A DNA stretch of 64,000 nucleotides from Brevibacillus choshinensis (GTDB taxonomy: Bacteria; Bacillota; Bacilli; Brevibacillales; Brevibacillaceae): positions 3,447,001-3,511,000 of the forward strand of contig NZ_CP069127.1 of the NCBI RefSeq assembly GCF_016811915.1, in the 5' to 3' direction. The notes below the pieces were generated by a model. The model was not told the DNA's origin. It did not search any database and worked only from the letters and a program-made list of their open reading frames with translations. The position numbers and the translations under genes are program-made. The first letter of the stretch is position 1; every line of letters starts with the position of its first letter. Positions 27,760-36,675 of this stretch are shown piece by piece.

Positions 27760-27839
27760 AAAAAACAAGACCGATTCGACTCGGTCCGCTGAATCCGCAC
27801 TCGTCGCACGGGTCTTCAGTTGTTCCACAGGCAACGAGT
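27760..27839 (-). promoter_or_regulatory. Attenuator-like structured leader of rny
   Basis: In the predicted rny leader, GACCGA/TCGGTC (27769-27786) forms a hairpin followed by TTGTTTTTT. Upstream, ACTCGTTGC (27831-27839) can pair with GCGACGAGT (27799-27807) through one G-U. AAGACC (27811-27816) can pair with the terminator 3' arm GGTCTT (27767-27772), an alternative to termination. It may also simply be the terminator of recX. Confidence 0.5.
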
Positions 27840-27885
27840 AAGAAAACCAGCAAAAAGTTATGATACACCAAGTAAATACAAATCT

Positions 27886-27915
27886 ATTTTATTATTTGTG
27901 AACAAGAATTGTCAA
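27886..27915 (-). promoter_or_regulatory. Sigma-A promoter for rny
   Basis: On the minus strand TTGACA and TAAAAT are separated by 18 bases, just downstream of recX. The transcript would start near 27878, giving a leader of about 225 bases. Confidence 0.65.
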
Positions 27916-27931
27916 GATCATGCAAATTGGG

Positions 27932-28579
27932 TCAAGCCTGCCCTTCGTTTCTTTGACGCAATTCGCCCCGCACCTGTTGAATGACGGCATGAGAGAAACC
28001 CTTTCGCATCAGCATCGACAGCAGCTTTCTCTCTTCGTCGGGATTCGGTGGACCCTCGAGCCTTCTCGCTTTTTTCTCTATCAAAGCTCGTGCTGCTAAG
28101 AGTTCATCCTCCCTAGAAACACCCCTCACCGCATCTTCTACGATGCTCCTGTCGATCCCTCGTTGCTGAAGCTCCATACGCAGCATATAGGGGCTACGAG
28201 GCTTGAGCCGCAGCCGCTCATCCACCCACTGGCGAGCGAATGCTTCATCATCGATGTAGCCTTGCTCGAGGCATCGATTGCATACTTCTTCCGCCACCGA
28301 TGGGAGAAAGCCTTTTTCCAGCAGGTATGCGTGCAGCTGGCTTTTCGTCCGTGGACGTATGCCCAAGTAGCGCAAGGCATTCAGATACGCCCGATGCTTT
28401 TCTTCAGCTACCAGTACCTCATGATAGAACGGCTCGTCTACTTCCGTCCCTTTAAAGAGATTGTATTTGACCAGGATGTCCTCATGTACGGAAAAAGCAT
28501 AATCCCCATCGAGATCGATGTGATACCGCTGCTTCTGTTTGTTGTCCCGATGAACGGCAGTGATCATTCCGCTCTTCAT
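27932..28579 (-). CDS. recX: Regulatory protein RecX
   Basis: RecX binds RecA and modulates its filaments. The 215-residue product is made of repeated three-helix units typical of RecX, with RALRYLGIRPRTKSQLHAYL and KGF-type repeats (KGFLPSVAEEV, KGFSHAVIQQV), plus the GYIDDEAFARQWVDERLRLKPRSP motif. The start at 28579 follows GAAGGGGGAACG. It lies 69 bases after recA on the same strand, a common pairing, so the two are probably co-transcribed under LexA control. Confidence 0.93.
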   Translation of the reverse strand: MKSGMITAVHRDNKQKQRYHIDLDGDYAFSVHEDILVKYNLFKGTEVDEPFYHEVLVAEEKHRAYLNALRYLGIRPRTKSQLHAYLLEKGFLPSVAEEVCNRCLEQGYIDDEAFARQWVDERLRLKPRSPYMLRMELQQRGIDRSIVEDAVRGVSREDELLAARALIEKKARRLEGPPNPDEERKLLSMLMRKGFSHAVIQQVRGELRQRNEGQA

Positions 28580-28648
28580 CGCGTTCCCCCTTCCCCAAGC
28601 TAACAAAGCAGCCTGTCGCATTGACAGGCTGCTGTTTTACACTTCCGT

Positions 28649-29707
28649 TTACTCTAAATCAAAAGTCGGTTCTTCGTCCTGCTCAGGATCGATGACTGCT
28701 TCTGCTTCCGGAATAGAGCCAGGATTGAGACTGAAATACTCGCGGACCTTTGTTTCAATTTGGGCAGCAACGTGCGGGTTCTCTTTCAGGTAAATTTTTG
28801 AATTTTCACGACCCTGTCCGAGGCGCTCTTCATTGAAGGAGTACCATGCTCCGCTCTTCAGTACCACATCAATCTCAGAACCAATGTCGAGGATGCTACC
28901 TTCCCTGGAGATCCCTTCACCGTACATGATGTCAACTTCCGCAACCTTGAACGGTGGAGCCACTTTATTTTTCACGACTTTGATCTTGGTCTTGCTTCCC
29001 AAGATGTCATTGCCCACTTTGATGGACTCAGCTTTACGAACATCCAAGCGAACGCTCGCGTAGAACTTGAGGGCGCGTCCACCTGGAGTGGTTTCCGGGT
29101 TACCGAACATGACCCCTACTTTTTCACGAAGCTGGTTGATGAAGATCGCAATCGTCTTGGACTTGTTGATCGCACCAGACAGCTTGCGCAGAGCCTGGGA
29201 CATCAGACGAGCCTGCAGACCAACGTGAGAATCACCCATCTCACCCTCGATCTCCGCTTTCGGCACCAGTGCTGCTACCGAGTCAACTACGATAATATCT
29301 ACAGCGCCCGAGCGAACCAGCGCTTCGGCGATTTCGAGAGCTTGCTCACCTGTATCAGGCTGGGACAACAGCAGCTCATCGATATTCACACCCAGCTTGG
29401 CAGCGTACACAGGGTCCAGTGCGTGCTCCGCATCGATAAAGGCAGCTTGTCCGCCTTGTTTTTGTACTTCCGCGATCGCATGAAGTGCAACTGTGGTTTT
29501 ACCAGAAGACTCAGGACCGTAGATCTCAACAATCCGTCCGCGTGGGAATCCACCAACTCCGAGAGCGATATCAAGAGCAAGCGCTCCACTGGATACGGTA
29601 GAAATTTGAACGTTGGCTACTTCCCCCAACTTCATGATGGAACCTTTTCCGAACTGTTTTTCTATTTGACGCAAAGCACTTTCCAAAGCTGCGCGACGAT
29701 CTGACAA
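28649..29707 (-). CDS. recA: Recombinase RecA
   Basis: RecA forms filaments on single-stranded DNA, catalyses strand exchange and stimulates LexA cleavage. The 352-residue product has Walker [10 protein letters not shown], the [16 protein letters not shown] segment, loop L1/L2 region ([19 protein letters not shown]) and an acidic C-terminal tail ([13 protein letters not shown]). The start is taken as TTG at 29707, 10 bases after GAAAGGG. It gives [14 protein letters not shown], matching B. subtilis MSDRQAALDMALKQ. The GTG 3 codons earlier is too close to the ribosome site. A LexA box and sigma-A promoter lie upstream. Confidence 0.97.
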   Translation of the reverse strand: MSDRRAALESALRQIEKQFGKGSIMKLGEVANVQISTVSSGALALDIALGVGGFPRGRIVEIYGPESSGKTTVALHAIAEVQKQGGQAAFIDAEHALDPVYAAKLGVNIDELLLSQPDTGEQALEIAEALVRSGAVDIIVVDSVAALVPKAEIEGEMGDSHVGLQARLMSQALRKLSGAINKSKTIAIFINQLREKVGVMFGNPETTPGGRALKFYASVRLDVRKAESIKVGNDILGSKTKIKVVKNKVAPPFKVAEVDIMYGEGISREGSILDIGSEIDVVLKSGAWYSFNEERLGQGRENSKIYLKENPHVAAQIETKVREYFSLNPGSIPEAEAVIDPEQDEEPTFDLE

Positions 29708-29752
29708 ATGGTACACACCCTTTCAACATTCGCTTCTGTTTTGCTTGTTTTA

Positions 29753-29782
29753 ATCATACATCGAGATAGAACCGTTTGCCAA
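29753..29782 (-). promoter_or_regulatory. Sigma-A promoter for recA
   Basis: On the minus strand TTGGCA and TATGAT are separated by 18 bases, 46-75 bases before the recA start. Confidence 0.7.
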
Positions 29783-29792
29783 GTGTTTTTTG

Positions 29793-29806
29793 CGAACAAA
29801 TATTCG
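29793..29806 (-). promoter_or_regulatory. LexA (SOS) operator upstream of recA
   Basis: CGAATATTTGTTCG on the minus strand matches the Gram-positive LexA box CGAACnnnnGTTCG except for one base. It lies 10 bases upstream of the recA -35. Confidence 0.85.
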
Positions 29807-29811
29807 CATCA

Positions 29812-29860
29812 CAAAAAGACAGCCATCCGCCTGAGTTTCCGGCGAAATGACTGTCTTTTC
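29812..29860 (-). terminator. Rho-independent terminator of the DEAD-box helicase gene
   Basis: AAAGACAGTCAT pairs with ATGGCTGTCTTT on the minus strand, an inner CGCC/GGCG extends the stem, and TTTTTG follows. Confidence 0.8.
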
Positions 29861-29877
29861 CCTGCACGAAACGAAGC

Positions 29878-31467
29878 TTAGGAACGCTTGGCTCCACGTG
29901 GCTTCGCTGGCTCCAAATTAATGCGTTTGCCGTTGATACGTGTCTGACGCAGAGACTCGTATACGAATGCCGCCACTTCTTCCGGCACTTCCACAAACGT
30001 GAAGTTCTCAAAAATGTCGATGCGGCCAACTGCTTTGCCCGGGATGCCTACGGATTCGGAAATCTCGCGCACGAGATCTTGCGGCTTCATGTTGGCATTT
30101 CGTCCCACGTTCAAGAAGAAACGAACCATGCCTTTGGCAGCACCTGTTTCTCCAAAGTTGTAAGCTTCTACCTCTTGGGTTTGGCCCGCTTCGCTGTGGA
30201 ATGCGAGATGAAGCGCTGCAGCAGCTACTTTTTCTGCAGGATATTGGCCTACCAGAGTTTCCGCCACTTTTTGATACATATCTGCGATCGCATCGCTCTC
30301 CAAGAGGCTGGTCAATTGCTCACGCAGCTGCTCTTGCTTGCGCTCTGCCACTTCCTCGAGAGAAGGAACGTTGCGGGACAGCACTTGCGCTTTGGTTTGC
30401 TTTTGGATGAACATCATTTGTCTTACCTCGCGCGGAGTCACCAGGGTCATTGCGATCCCTTTGCGGCCTGCACGGCCAGTACGACCAATGCGGTGAACGT
30501 AGCTTTCCGAGTCTTGCGGAATGTCGTAGTTGATGACGTGCGATACGTTGCCGACGTCGATACCGCGAGCAGCCACGTCCGTCGCAATGAGGAACTCGAT
30601 CGAGCCTTCACGGAACGCATTCATGACTTTGTCACGCTGTGCCTGGGACAAGTCCCCATGCAAACCATCCGCCAAGTAGCCGCGGGATTGAAGAACCTCA
30701 GTGAGTTCGTCCACACCACGCTTGGTGCGGCAGAAGATGATGCCCAGCTCCACATCTTCACTGTCCAGTATGCGGCAGAGGCTTTCTACTTTATTGCGGT
30801 CAAATACTTTGTAATACACCTGTTCGATCAATGGAGCCGTTACTTCTTCTCGGCTAACCGCGATGGTTTGCGGCTGCTTCATATAGCGAGTCGCCAAGCG
30901 CTTGATTTCTGGAGGCATCGTTGCGGAGAACAGCAATGTCTGACGCTCTTCCGGCATTTGCGTAATGATCGTCTCGATGTCCTCGATGAAACCCATGTCC
31001 AGCATTTCGTCCGCTTCGTCCAGGACCAGGGTATGTACATGATCCAATTTCAAGGTCTTGCGGCGAAGATGGTCCATCACACGTCCCGGTGTCCCAACCA
31101 CTATTTGTACGCCTTGACGCAGCGCACGAATTTGATGGCCGATGGATTGACCCCCATAGATAGGCAGAGTGCGCACTTTATTGTACTTGGAGATGCGCAA
31201 AAGCTCTCCCGCCACTTGAATCGCGAGTTCGCGAGTCGGCGTCAGCACGATTGCCTGCACGCGGTTAGCGGAGCTTACCTTTTCCACCAGCGGAATCCCA
31301 AAGGCTGCCGTCTTACCGGTACCGGTCTGAGCTTGACCAATCAGGTCACCGCCATCCAGCACCTTTGGAATGCAAGCTGCCTGGATCGGCGATGGCTCTT
31401 CAAACCCCATGTCATGGATGGCTTGAAGAATAGATTTATGTAAAGGAAAATCAGAAAAAATCGTCAT
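29878..31467 (-). CDS. DEAD-box RNA helicase with DbpA-type RNA-binding domain
   Basis: The 529-residue product has the full helicase core: AQTGTGKT (motif I), PTRELAIQ (Ia), TPGRVMDH (Ib), LDEADEMLD (II), FSATMP (III), IIFCRTKRGVDELTE (IV), ATDVAARGID (V) and HRIGRTGRAGR (VI). After about residue 430 a DbpA/RRM-like domain follows (VRFFLNVGRNANMKPQDLV and FTFVEVPEEVAAFV), ending in a basic tail. This resembles CsdA/DeaD and DbpA/YxiN, so it likely remodels rRNA or structured mRNA. ATG at 31467 follows GAAAGGTGACG. It starts 7 bases after cinA. Confidence 0.92.
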   Translation of the reverse strand: MTIFSDFPLHKSILQAIHDMGFEEPSPIQAACIPKVLDGGDLIGQAQTGTGKTAAFGIPLVEKVSSANRVQAIVLTPTRELAIQVAGELLRISKYNKVRTLPIYGGQSIGHQIRALRQGVQIVVGTPGRVMDHLRRKTLKLDHVHTLVLDEADEMLDMGFIEDIETIITQMPEERQTLLFSATMPPEIKRLATRYMKQPQTIAVSREEVTAPLIEQVYYKVFDRNKVESLCRILDSEDVELGIIFCRTKRGVDELTEVLQSRGYLADGLHGDLSQAQRDKVMNAFREGSIEFLIATDVAARGIDVGNVSHVINYDIPQDSESYVHRIGRTGRAGRKGIAMTLVTPREVRQMMFIQKQTKAQVLSRNVPSLEEVAERKQEQLREQLTSLLESDAIADMYQKVAETLVGQYPAEKVAAAALHLAFHSEAGQTQEVEAYNFGETGAAKGMVRFFLNVGRNANMKPQDLVREISESVGIPGKAVGRIDIFENFTFVEVPEEVAAFVYESLRQTRINGKRINLEPAKPRGAKRS

Positions 31468-31474
31468 GAATACG

Positions 31475-32719
31475 TCACCTTTCTTTTTGCATTTGCAGCG
31501 CGTAAAACAGCGCGAATTTGGCGGCGCGGCCAACGATTGCCTGCCGTCTTCCCGCAAGTCGCAGCTCTTTCACCACCGTCGGCAGACCTTCCGCCGCGAT
31601 ACCGACATAGACCAACCCGACAGGCTTGCCCTCGGAAGGGTCGGGTCCTGCCACACCCGTGACTGAGATTCCGTATGTCGTTCCCAGTTTTGCTCTTACA
31701 TTTTCAGCCAGCAGCTGGGCTGTTTTTTCACTGACAGCGCCATCTGTTTCCAGTACTTCTGCGGGGACTCCCAGCACTTGATTCTTGACTTCGTTTGTGT
31801 AGCAGACTACACCGCCATGAAAAGCGGAGGAGCTACCCGGAACAGACGTAATCAAGGAGGCTACCGTACCACCTGTGCAGCTTTCCGCACAAGCGATCGT
31901 CTCATTCCTTTTGATCAGTTCTGTGACGAGCACCTCATGCAGCGAGGAATCTTCGCCCGTGCCGTAAATATACTGGCCGACCCGGTCGCGAATCTCTTTT
32001 TCCACAGGCAGTATCAACGCTTCGCCTTCGACCGCAGACGCTGCTCTCGCGGTTACACGCAGCGTGACTTCGAATTCCTTGGCGTATGGGGCAATCGTTG
32101 GATTATCCTGCATTTCGATCAAATCGATCAGTTTTTCCTCCAATGCCGACTCCCCTATTCCGTAAAAACGGAACACCCGGGAATGAAACACCTGCCGCTC
32201 TGGCAGCAGATTCACCAGATAAGGCATCACGTAACGTTCTACCATGGGATACAGCTCGCTCGGCGGGCCAGGCAAGAGTACGAACGTAGTACTGTCATGA
32301 CGGACCGCCATCCCAGGCGCCATCCCGAAGTCGTTGGAAAACACATGGCTCCCTTCCAAAACAAGGGCCTGCTTTCGGTTGTTCTCCGTCATGACAATGC
32401 CACGTTGTAAAAAGAAGTCTTCAATACGCTGCATGGCCGGTGAATCCGTTACCAAACCAACGCCGACGTGTTCGGCTACCGTTTCCTTGGTCAGATCATC
32501 CTGGGTAGGACCCAATCCACCGGAAAAGATGACCAGATCGGACCGCTGCGCAGCCAACCGAATCACTTGCAACAGCCGCTCCGTATTATCGCCCACAACC
32601 GTGTGGAAATACACCCCTACACCGATCTCAGCAAGTTTTTGCGATAGAAACTGCGCATTTGTATTCGCAATTTGACCCAACAAAAGCTCGGTCCCCACCG
32701 CGATAATCTCCGCTCTCAT
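31475..32719 (-). CDS. cinA: CinA, competence/damage-inducible protein A
   Basis: The 414-residue product joins an N-terminal MoCF-like domain (EIIAVGTELLLGQIANTNAQFL and SGGLGPTQDDLTKE) to a C-terminal PncC-type domain (ACAESCTGGTVASLITSVPGSS). Enzymes of this build act as ADP-ribose or NMN pyrophosphatase and NMN deamidase in pyridine nucleotide salvage. In Streptococcus CinA interacts with RecA. ATG at 32719 follows GGGTGAGG; a GTG 3 codons upstream is possible. It is near recA but the helicase gene intervenes, unlike B. subtilis. Confidence 0.94.
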   Translation of the reverse strand: MRAEIIAVGTELLLGQIANTNAQFLSQKLAEIGVGVYFHTVVGDNTERLLQVIRLAAQRSDLVIFSGGLGPTQDDLTKETVAEHVGVGLVTDSPAMQRIEDFFLQRGIVMTENNRKQALVLEGSHVFSNDFGMAPGMAVRHDSTTFVLLPGPPSELYPMVERYVMPYLVNLLPERQVFHSRVFRFYGIGESALEEKLIDLIEMQDNPTIAPYAKEFEVTLRVTARAASAVEGEALILPVEKEIRDRVGQYIYGTGEDSSLHEVLVTELIKRNETIACAESCTGGTVASLITSVPGSSSAFHGGVVCYTNEVKNQVLGVPAEVLETDGAVSEKTAQLLAENVRAKLGTTYGISVTGVAGPDPSEGKPVGLVYVGIAAEGLPTVVKELRLAGRRQAIVGRAAKFALFYALQMQKER

Positions 32720-32814
32720 TTTCCTCACCCGTTCTCGTCGAGAGTAAGCAATCAGAAGGTAAGCCTCTAAACTAACAGTCTATCACTGACAACCGCATTG
32801 GAGAAGAGCCTTGT

Positions 32815-32850
32815 GAAAAAAGAGACCAATACCCGCATTACGAGTATTGG
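32815..32850 (-). terminator. Rho-independent terminator over the pgsA stop codon
   Basis: CCAATAC (arms 32826-32832 and 32844-32850) forms a stem whose loop holds the pgsA TAA (32838-32840), followed by TCTCTTTTTT on the minus strand. Confidence 0.8.
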
Positions 32851-33413
32851 ATAACGTTGCGATTCTTCGCAAAGTAGTCGTACCCGGAGTAAATCGTGAT
32901 GATGACCATTGCCCATGTAGCGACCTCGTCAAATGGAATGCCGAGAAACTCAAACGGAAAGTTGCGAATCATAACCACGGTAATGGCAACGATTTGCACC
33001 CATGTCTTCAGTTTACCCAGAGCGCTGGCAGCAATAACCTGCCCTTCGGCCGCTGCAATCAACCGCAAACCCGTCACTGCAAATTCCCTACTGATAATGA
33101 CAATGGCAATCCACGCTTCCAGCCGTTGCATTTCTACCAACGAAATCAATGCCGCCGAAATGAGGAGCTTATCGGCGAGAGGATCCAAAAACTTGCCGAA
33201 ATTCGTTACGATCTTCCGTTTACGGGCAATATATCCATCGAGTCCGTCCGTACTGGCTGCAAGGATAAAGACCAAAGCCGCAATCAGCTCGTTAAACGTC
33301 ATCGTCAGGCTACCAATCGTAAAAGTCCCGATGTTGTAACGCACCAGCAGAAAAAACATAACGACCGGTACCAGGAAAATCCTGGCGAGGGTGATGCGGT
33401 TGGCGAGATTCAC
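32838..33413 (-). CDS. pgsA: CDP-diacylglycerol-glycerol-3-phosphate 3-phosphatidyltransferase
   Basis: PgsA makes phosphatidylglycerophosphate, the committed step to phosphatidylglycerol, in the membrane. The 191-residue product has several helices and the CDP-alcohol phosphatidyltransferase motif DGLDGYIARKRKIVTNFGKFLDPLADK. The start is GTG at 33413, directly after the rimO stop, with GGGGAGG inside the end of rimO as ribosome site. The pair is therefore coupled. Confidence 0.95.
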   Translation of the reverse strand: MNLANRITLARIFLVPVVMFFLLVRYNIGTFTIGSLTMTFNELIAALVFILAASTDGLDGYIARKRKIVTNFGKFLDPLADKLLISAALISLVEMQRLEAWIAIVIISREFAVTGLRLIAAAEGQVIAASALGKLKTWVQIVAITVVMIRNFPFEFLGIPFDEVATWAMVIITIYSGYDYFAKNRNVIQYS

Positions 33414-34760
33414 CTAGACTACCTCCCCAGCTAAATCGTATTCAAAGGAGTGCGTAATCTTAACCTTCGCGATTGAGCCAAGTTCCCCCTTAAAGCCGGA
33501 GACAAAAACTTCACCGTCAATTTCCGGAGCATCGTACTGAGTACGGCCCACGTAAATATCATTGCGACCTTCGTACCGTTCAATCAGCACTTCGAGCACC
33601 TGTCCCACGAAGCGACTGTTGCGGTCGCCTGCCACTTCGCGCTGAATTTCCATCAGAAGGTTCGCGCGCTTTTCTTTCGTCTCTTCATCCACATGGTCTG
33701 GAAGTCTGGATGCTGGAGTGTCGTCTTCGTTGGAATACGTAAATACTCCAAGACGATCAAAGCGAATGTCTTTTACAAACTCGCTCAGACGTGCAAAGTC
33801 TTCCTCCGTCTCACCGGGAAAACCGACAATCAGCGACGTGCGCAAAGCAACGTCCGGTACTTGTGCGCGAATTTTCGCTACCAATGCACGGATATCCGTC
33901 TGACGTCCAGGACGGCGCATCCGCTTCAGAATGTGATCCTCCGAATGCTGCAGTGGCATATCCACGTATTTGCATACTTTTGGATTGGTTGCGAACGTCT
34001 GAATCAACTCGTCCGTAAAGAATCCTGGATACGCGTAATGAAGACGGATCCACTGGATTCCGTCCACCTCAGACAAGCGGTTCAACAGTTCTGGAAGCAT
34101 GTGTTTTCCATCGTAAATGTCCGTACCGTAGTTGGTGGAATCTTGCGCGATTAAGCTGACTTCAACAATCCCCTGTGCGGCAAGATGGCGCGCCTCTTCC
34201 AAAATGGATTCGATCGTGCGGCTGCGAAATCCTCCACGCATCAAAGGGATACTGCAAAAGGTACATGCATTGTCACAGCCCTCTGCAATCTTAATGTATG
34301 CAGAGTAGGTACCTTCCTTCACTTTTCGCTTTACTACATCTTCATACGTAAAAATCGGGTTGCCCACAAAAACCGGGCGCTTGCCTGCAAGAGATTCTTC
34401 GATGATCCCTGTAATGGACATAAAATCGCCTGTTCCGACAATGCCGTCCACTTCAGGAATCTCGTTCAAGATATCCTCTTTGTAACGCTGGGTTAGACAG
34501 CCTGCCACTACAAGCGATTTGAGCTTGCCCGTTTCCTTCAATTCAGCCATGTCCAAAATCTTGTTAACCGACTCTTCTTTAGCTGCATCAATGAAACCAC
34601 AGGTGTTGACGACGACCACGGTTGCATCCTCAGGATTATCAACCAGCTCATAGCCTTTTTCATCTATCAGATGGGCCATCATGTCGGAATCAACGAGATT
34701 CTTCTCACAGCCCAGTGTTACAATCGCAACTTTTTCTCGCGTGCCTACTTTCTCTGTCAT
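33414..34760 (-). CDS. rimO: Ribosomal protein S12 methylthiotransferase RimO
   Basis: RimO adds a methylthio group to the conserved Asp of ribosomal protein S12. The 448-residue product has an N-terminal UPF0004 domain with C18, C54 and C88, the radical-SAM motif GCDNACTFC (C162, C166, C169), and a C-terminal TRAM domain. TLGCEKNLVDSDMM identifies RimO rather than MiaB. Two adjacent ATGs exist; the second (34760) has 7-base spacing to GGAGG. A consensus promoter lies 46-75 bases upstream. Confidence 0.94.
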   Translation of the reverse strand: MTEKVGTREKVAIVTLGCEKNLVDSDMMAHLIDEKGYELVDNPEDATVVVVNTCGFIDAAKEESVNKILDMAELKETGKLKSLVVAGCLTQRYKEDILNEIPEVDGIVGTGDFMSITGIIEESLAGKRPVFVGNPIFTYEDVVKRKVKEGTYSAYIKIAEGCDNACTFCSIPLMRGGFRSRTIESILEEARHLAAQGIVEVSLIAQDSTNYGTDIYDGKHMLPELLNRLSEVDGIQWIRLHYAYPGFFTDELIQTFATNPKVCKYVDMPLQHSEDHILKRMRRPGRQTDIRALVAKIRAQVPDVALRTSLIVGFPGETEEDFARLSEFVKDIRFDRLGVFTYSNEDDTPASRLPDHVDEETKEKRANLLMEIQREVAGDRNSRFVGQVLEVLIERYEGRNDIYVGRTQYDAPEIDGEVFVSGFKGELGSIAKVKITHSFEYDLAGEVV

Positions 34761-34805
34761 CATTTTTCCTCCAATTGGTCACACCAGCCCATATTACACC
34801 TAACC

Positions 34806-34835
34806 AGTATAATATAAGCGTAAAGGAAGTGTCAA
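34806..34835 (-). promoter_or_regulatory. Sigma-A promoter for rimO-pgsA
   Basis: On the minus strand a perfect TTGACA is followed after 18 bases by TATACT. Confidence 0.75.
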
Positions 34836-34840
34836 AAGAG

Positions 34841-34872
34841 ACAAAAGTATGAAAGGCAAGCATTCGCTTGCC
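34841..34872 (-). terminator. Probable terminator at the rodZ stop
   Basis: GGCAAGC/GCTTGCC (34855-34872) forms a 7-bp stem with a 4-base loop, followed on the minus strand by TTTCATACTTTT. The tract is imperfect. The stem touches the rodZ stop codon. Confidence 0.55.
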
Positions 34873-35777
34873 TACTGAGTTACTGTCTCTTTCATTTTAA
34901 GTGTAATGTTCGAAGGCATGGACTTCATTTTAGAAGTATCCACCAGCACTCCGTTCACTGTCAACTCTACCGTCATAGGTTTGCCTAATCGCACATAAGC
35001 CGATTTACCCAGCTCGATTGTCTTTTCCTCGCCCTTTTTTAGCTCGCCTTCTTCAACATATTTTTTGCCTTTTCCTTCCGAAATGCCAAACCAGCTACGG
35101 TCATCCTTTATCTTCAGCTTGACCGTCATTTTTTCTTCTCCCGCTACAGCATAGTTATACATGGAACCTTGCTGGGACTCGAAGGTAATCGTCGTCTTTG
35201 GGGTTTCAGTGACCGGGTCCGTAGTGACTGTCCCGGGATCGGGAGTCGTCGGAGTGACCGTGGTCGGGGGGTTTGGTTGCTGGGCAATCGGCGAAGTGGC
35301 AGCTCCACCACCATTCCCAGGGGAGACCATTTCAGCACCTGGGGTTACGGATCCACTCGGTACAGGCGGCTGTGTCATCGTTCCACCATTGCTATTGACA
35401 ACAGCTATGTAGATGACGCCAATGATCAAGGCAATAAACAGGACGAGCAAGGTCTTGGTTACCCATCGACCTGCCTGCAATGGACTGTTGGTCGACGCCA
35501 CTCGGCGACGGCGCAACCTTTCCACTTGTTCTGTTGGAGGCTGGGCCGGCAAATCGGACTGGAAGTGATTCATGATGTGATTCGGGTCGAGACCAACGGC
35601 TTCCGCATAGCTTTTGATGAACGCACGCGCGTAAAAGTGGCCGGGGAGTACATGAAAATGGCCCCTTTCAATGGCTTCCAAATAACGTTTCTGTATCTTC
35701 GTGATACGTTGAACGTCATCGAGCGTGATTCCCTTTTCCTCGCGGGCCCTTTGTAGTACTTGACCAAGCTCAGACAC
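34872..35777 (-). CDS. rodZ: RodZ-like cytoskeletal/cell-shape protein (YmfM)
   Basis: RodZ links MreB to the wall-synthesis machinery. The 301-residue product has a cytoplasmic HTH domain (residues 1-70; LGQVLQRAREEKGITLDDVQ and YLEAIERGHF), a basic stretch, a single transmembrane helix (about 107-128; TLLVLFIALIIGVIYIAVV), a long Pro/Thr-rich linker, and an extracellular DUF4115 beta domain (about 195-301). This is the RodZ layout. The start is GTG at 35777, after AAGGAGGGG. It is 12 bases downstream of ymfK and ends the ymfF-to-rodZ series. Confidence 0.9.
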   Translation of the reverse strand: MSELGQVLQRAREEKGITLDDVQRITKIQKRYLEAIERGHFHVLPGHFYARAFIKSYAEAVGLDPNHIMNHFQSDLPAQPPTEQVERLRRRRVASTNSPLQAGRWVTKTLLVLFIALIIGVIYIAVVNSNGGTMTQPPVPSGSVTPGAEMVSPGNGGGAATSPIAQQPNPPTTVTPTTPDPGTVTTDPVTETPKTTITFESQQGSMYNYAVAGEEKMTVKLKIKDDRSWFGISEGKGKKYVEEGELKKGEEKTIELGKSAYVRLGKPMTVELTVNGVLVDTSKMKSMPSNITLKMKETVTQ

Positions 35778-35789
35778 AGCTGCCCCTCC

Positions 35790-36569
35790 TTAATTCATTT
35801 CAAAATTATCAAAGCCGCGATTATTGATCAATTCGTAGGTAATTTCCTCTTCCGGATGGTGACGCAGTTCAATTATGTAATGAAAATCAGATAGCTCGTA
35901 CTCTGACTCCCTTACAAAGATATCCGGATGCTCAATAATCTTGGCGGCAGGGAAATTCATGATTTCCCGAAGCAAAGTGTAATGCTTTTCCGTAGAACGC
36001 AGCGTGGACACAATGCCATCTATCAAATATACATGATCAGTAGACAATTCATCAATGGCTAGTGAGCTACGAACCGTTTGACGCAGAAGTGTCGAGGAAA
36101 TAAACGTCCATCGCTTATTGGCGGAGACGCTGGCTGCGATCATCGATTCTGTTTTTCCCACGCGAGGCATTCCTCGAATCCCGATCAATTGATGGCCTTC
36201 TTTTTTCAAGATTTCAGCCATGAAGTCGACCAAGAGGCCCAGTTCATCCCGAACGAAGCGAAACGTTTTCTTGTCTTCGCTGTCACGCTCGATATAGCGG
36301 CCATGGCGAACAGCCAGTCGATCGAGCATGGTTGGTGGACGCAACCTCGTTATGGTTATGTTGTCCATTTTTTGGACAACGTTGCGCAATACCTCAATTT
36401 TTTCATCGTCGTCCGTTAAAAGTAACATGCCTCTTCGCATGGTATCGACACCGTTAATCGTCACGATGTTAATGTTCAACATACCCAGAATAGAAGCGAC
36501 GTCCCCAAGGAGCCCGGGACGGTTACGGGCGATTTCGTACTCCATATACCATTCTTTTTTTGCTTCCAT
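35790..36569 (-). CDS. ymfK: YmfK family protein (DUF3388) with ACT-like N terminus
   Basis: The 259-residue product is a conserved Bacillota protein of unknown function. Its N-terminal 75 residues (EYEIARNRPGLLGDVASILGMLNINIVTINGVD) look like an ACT domain, a small-ligand regulatory fold. The centre contains GIRGMPRVGKTESMIAAS, resembling a P-loop, and later LIDGIVSTLRSTE. ATG at 36569 (second of two close ATGs) has 7-base spacing to GGAGAGG. It lies between ymfJ and rodZ. Nucleotide binding is an inference from the motif. Confidence 0.8.
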   Translation of the reverse strand: MEAKKEWYMEYEIARNRPGLLGDVASILGMLNINIVTINGVDTMRRGMLLLTDDDEKIEVLRNVVQKMDNITITRLRPPTMLDRLAVRHGRYIERDSEDKKTFRFVRDELGLLVDFMAEILKKEGHQLIGIRGMPRVGKTESMIAASVSANKRWTFISSTLLRQTVRSSLAIDELSTDHVYLIDGIVSTLRSTEKHYTLLREIMNFPAAKIIEHPDIFVRESEYELSDFHYIIELRHHPEEEITYELINNRGFDNFEMN

Positions 36570-36641
36570 ATGCATTCCTCTCCGACATACAGATTCTCTT
36601 CTTATGTAGTATATCACGTTCCCATCAATCGACAATCCGGG

Positions 36642-36670
36642 AAAAGAAAAATCCCCAAAATAGGGGATTT
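36642..36670 (-). terminator. Terminator after ymfJ
   Basis: ATCCCC/GGGGAT stem (36651-36668) with tail TTTTTCTTTTC on the minus strand, directly after the ymfJ stop. Confidence 0.7.
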
Positions 36671-36675
36671 AAGGG

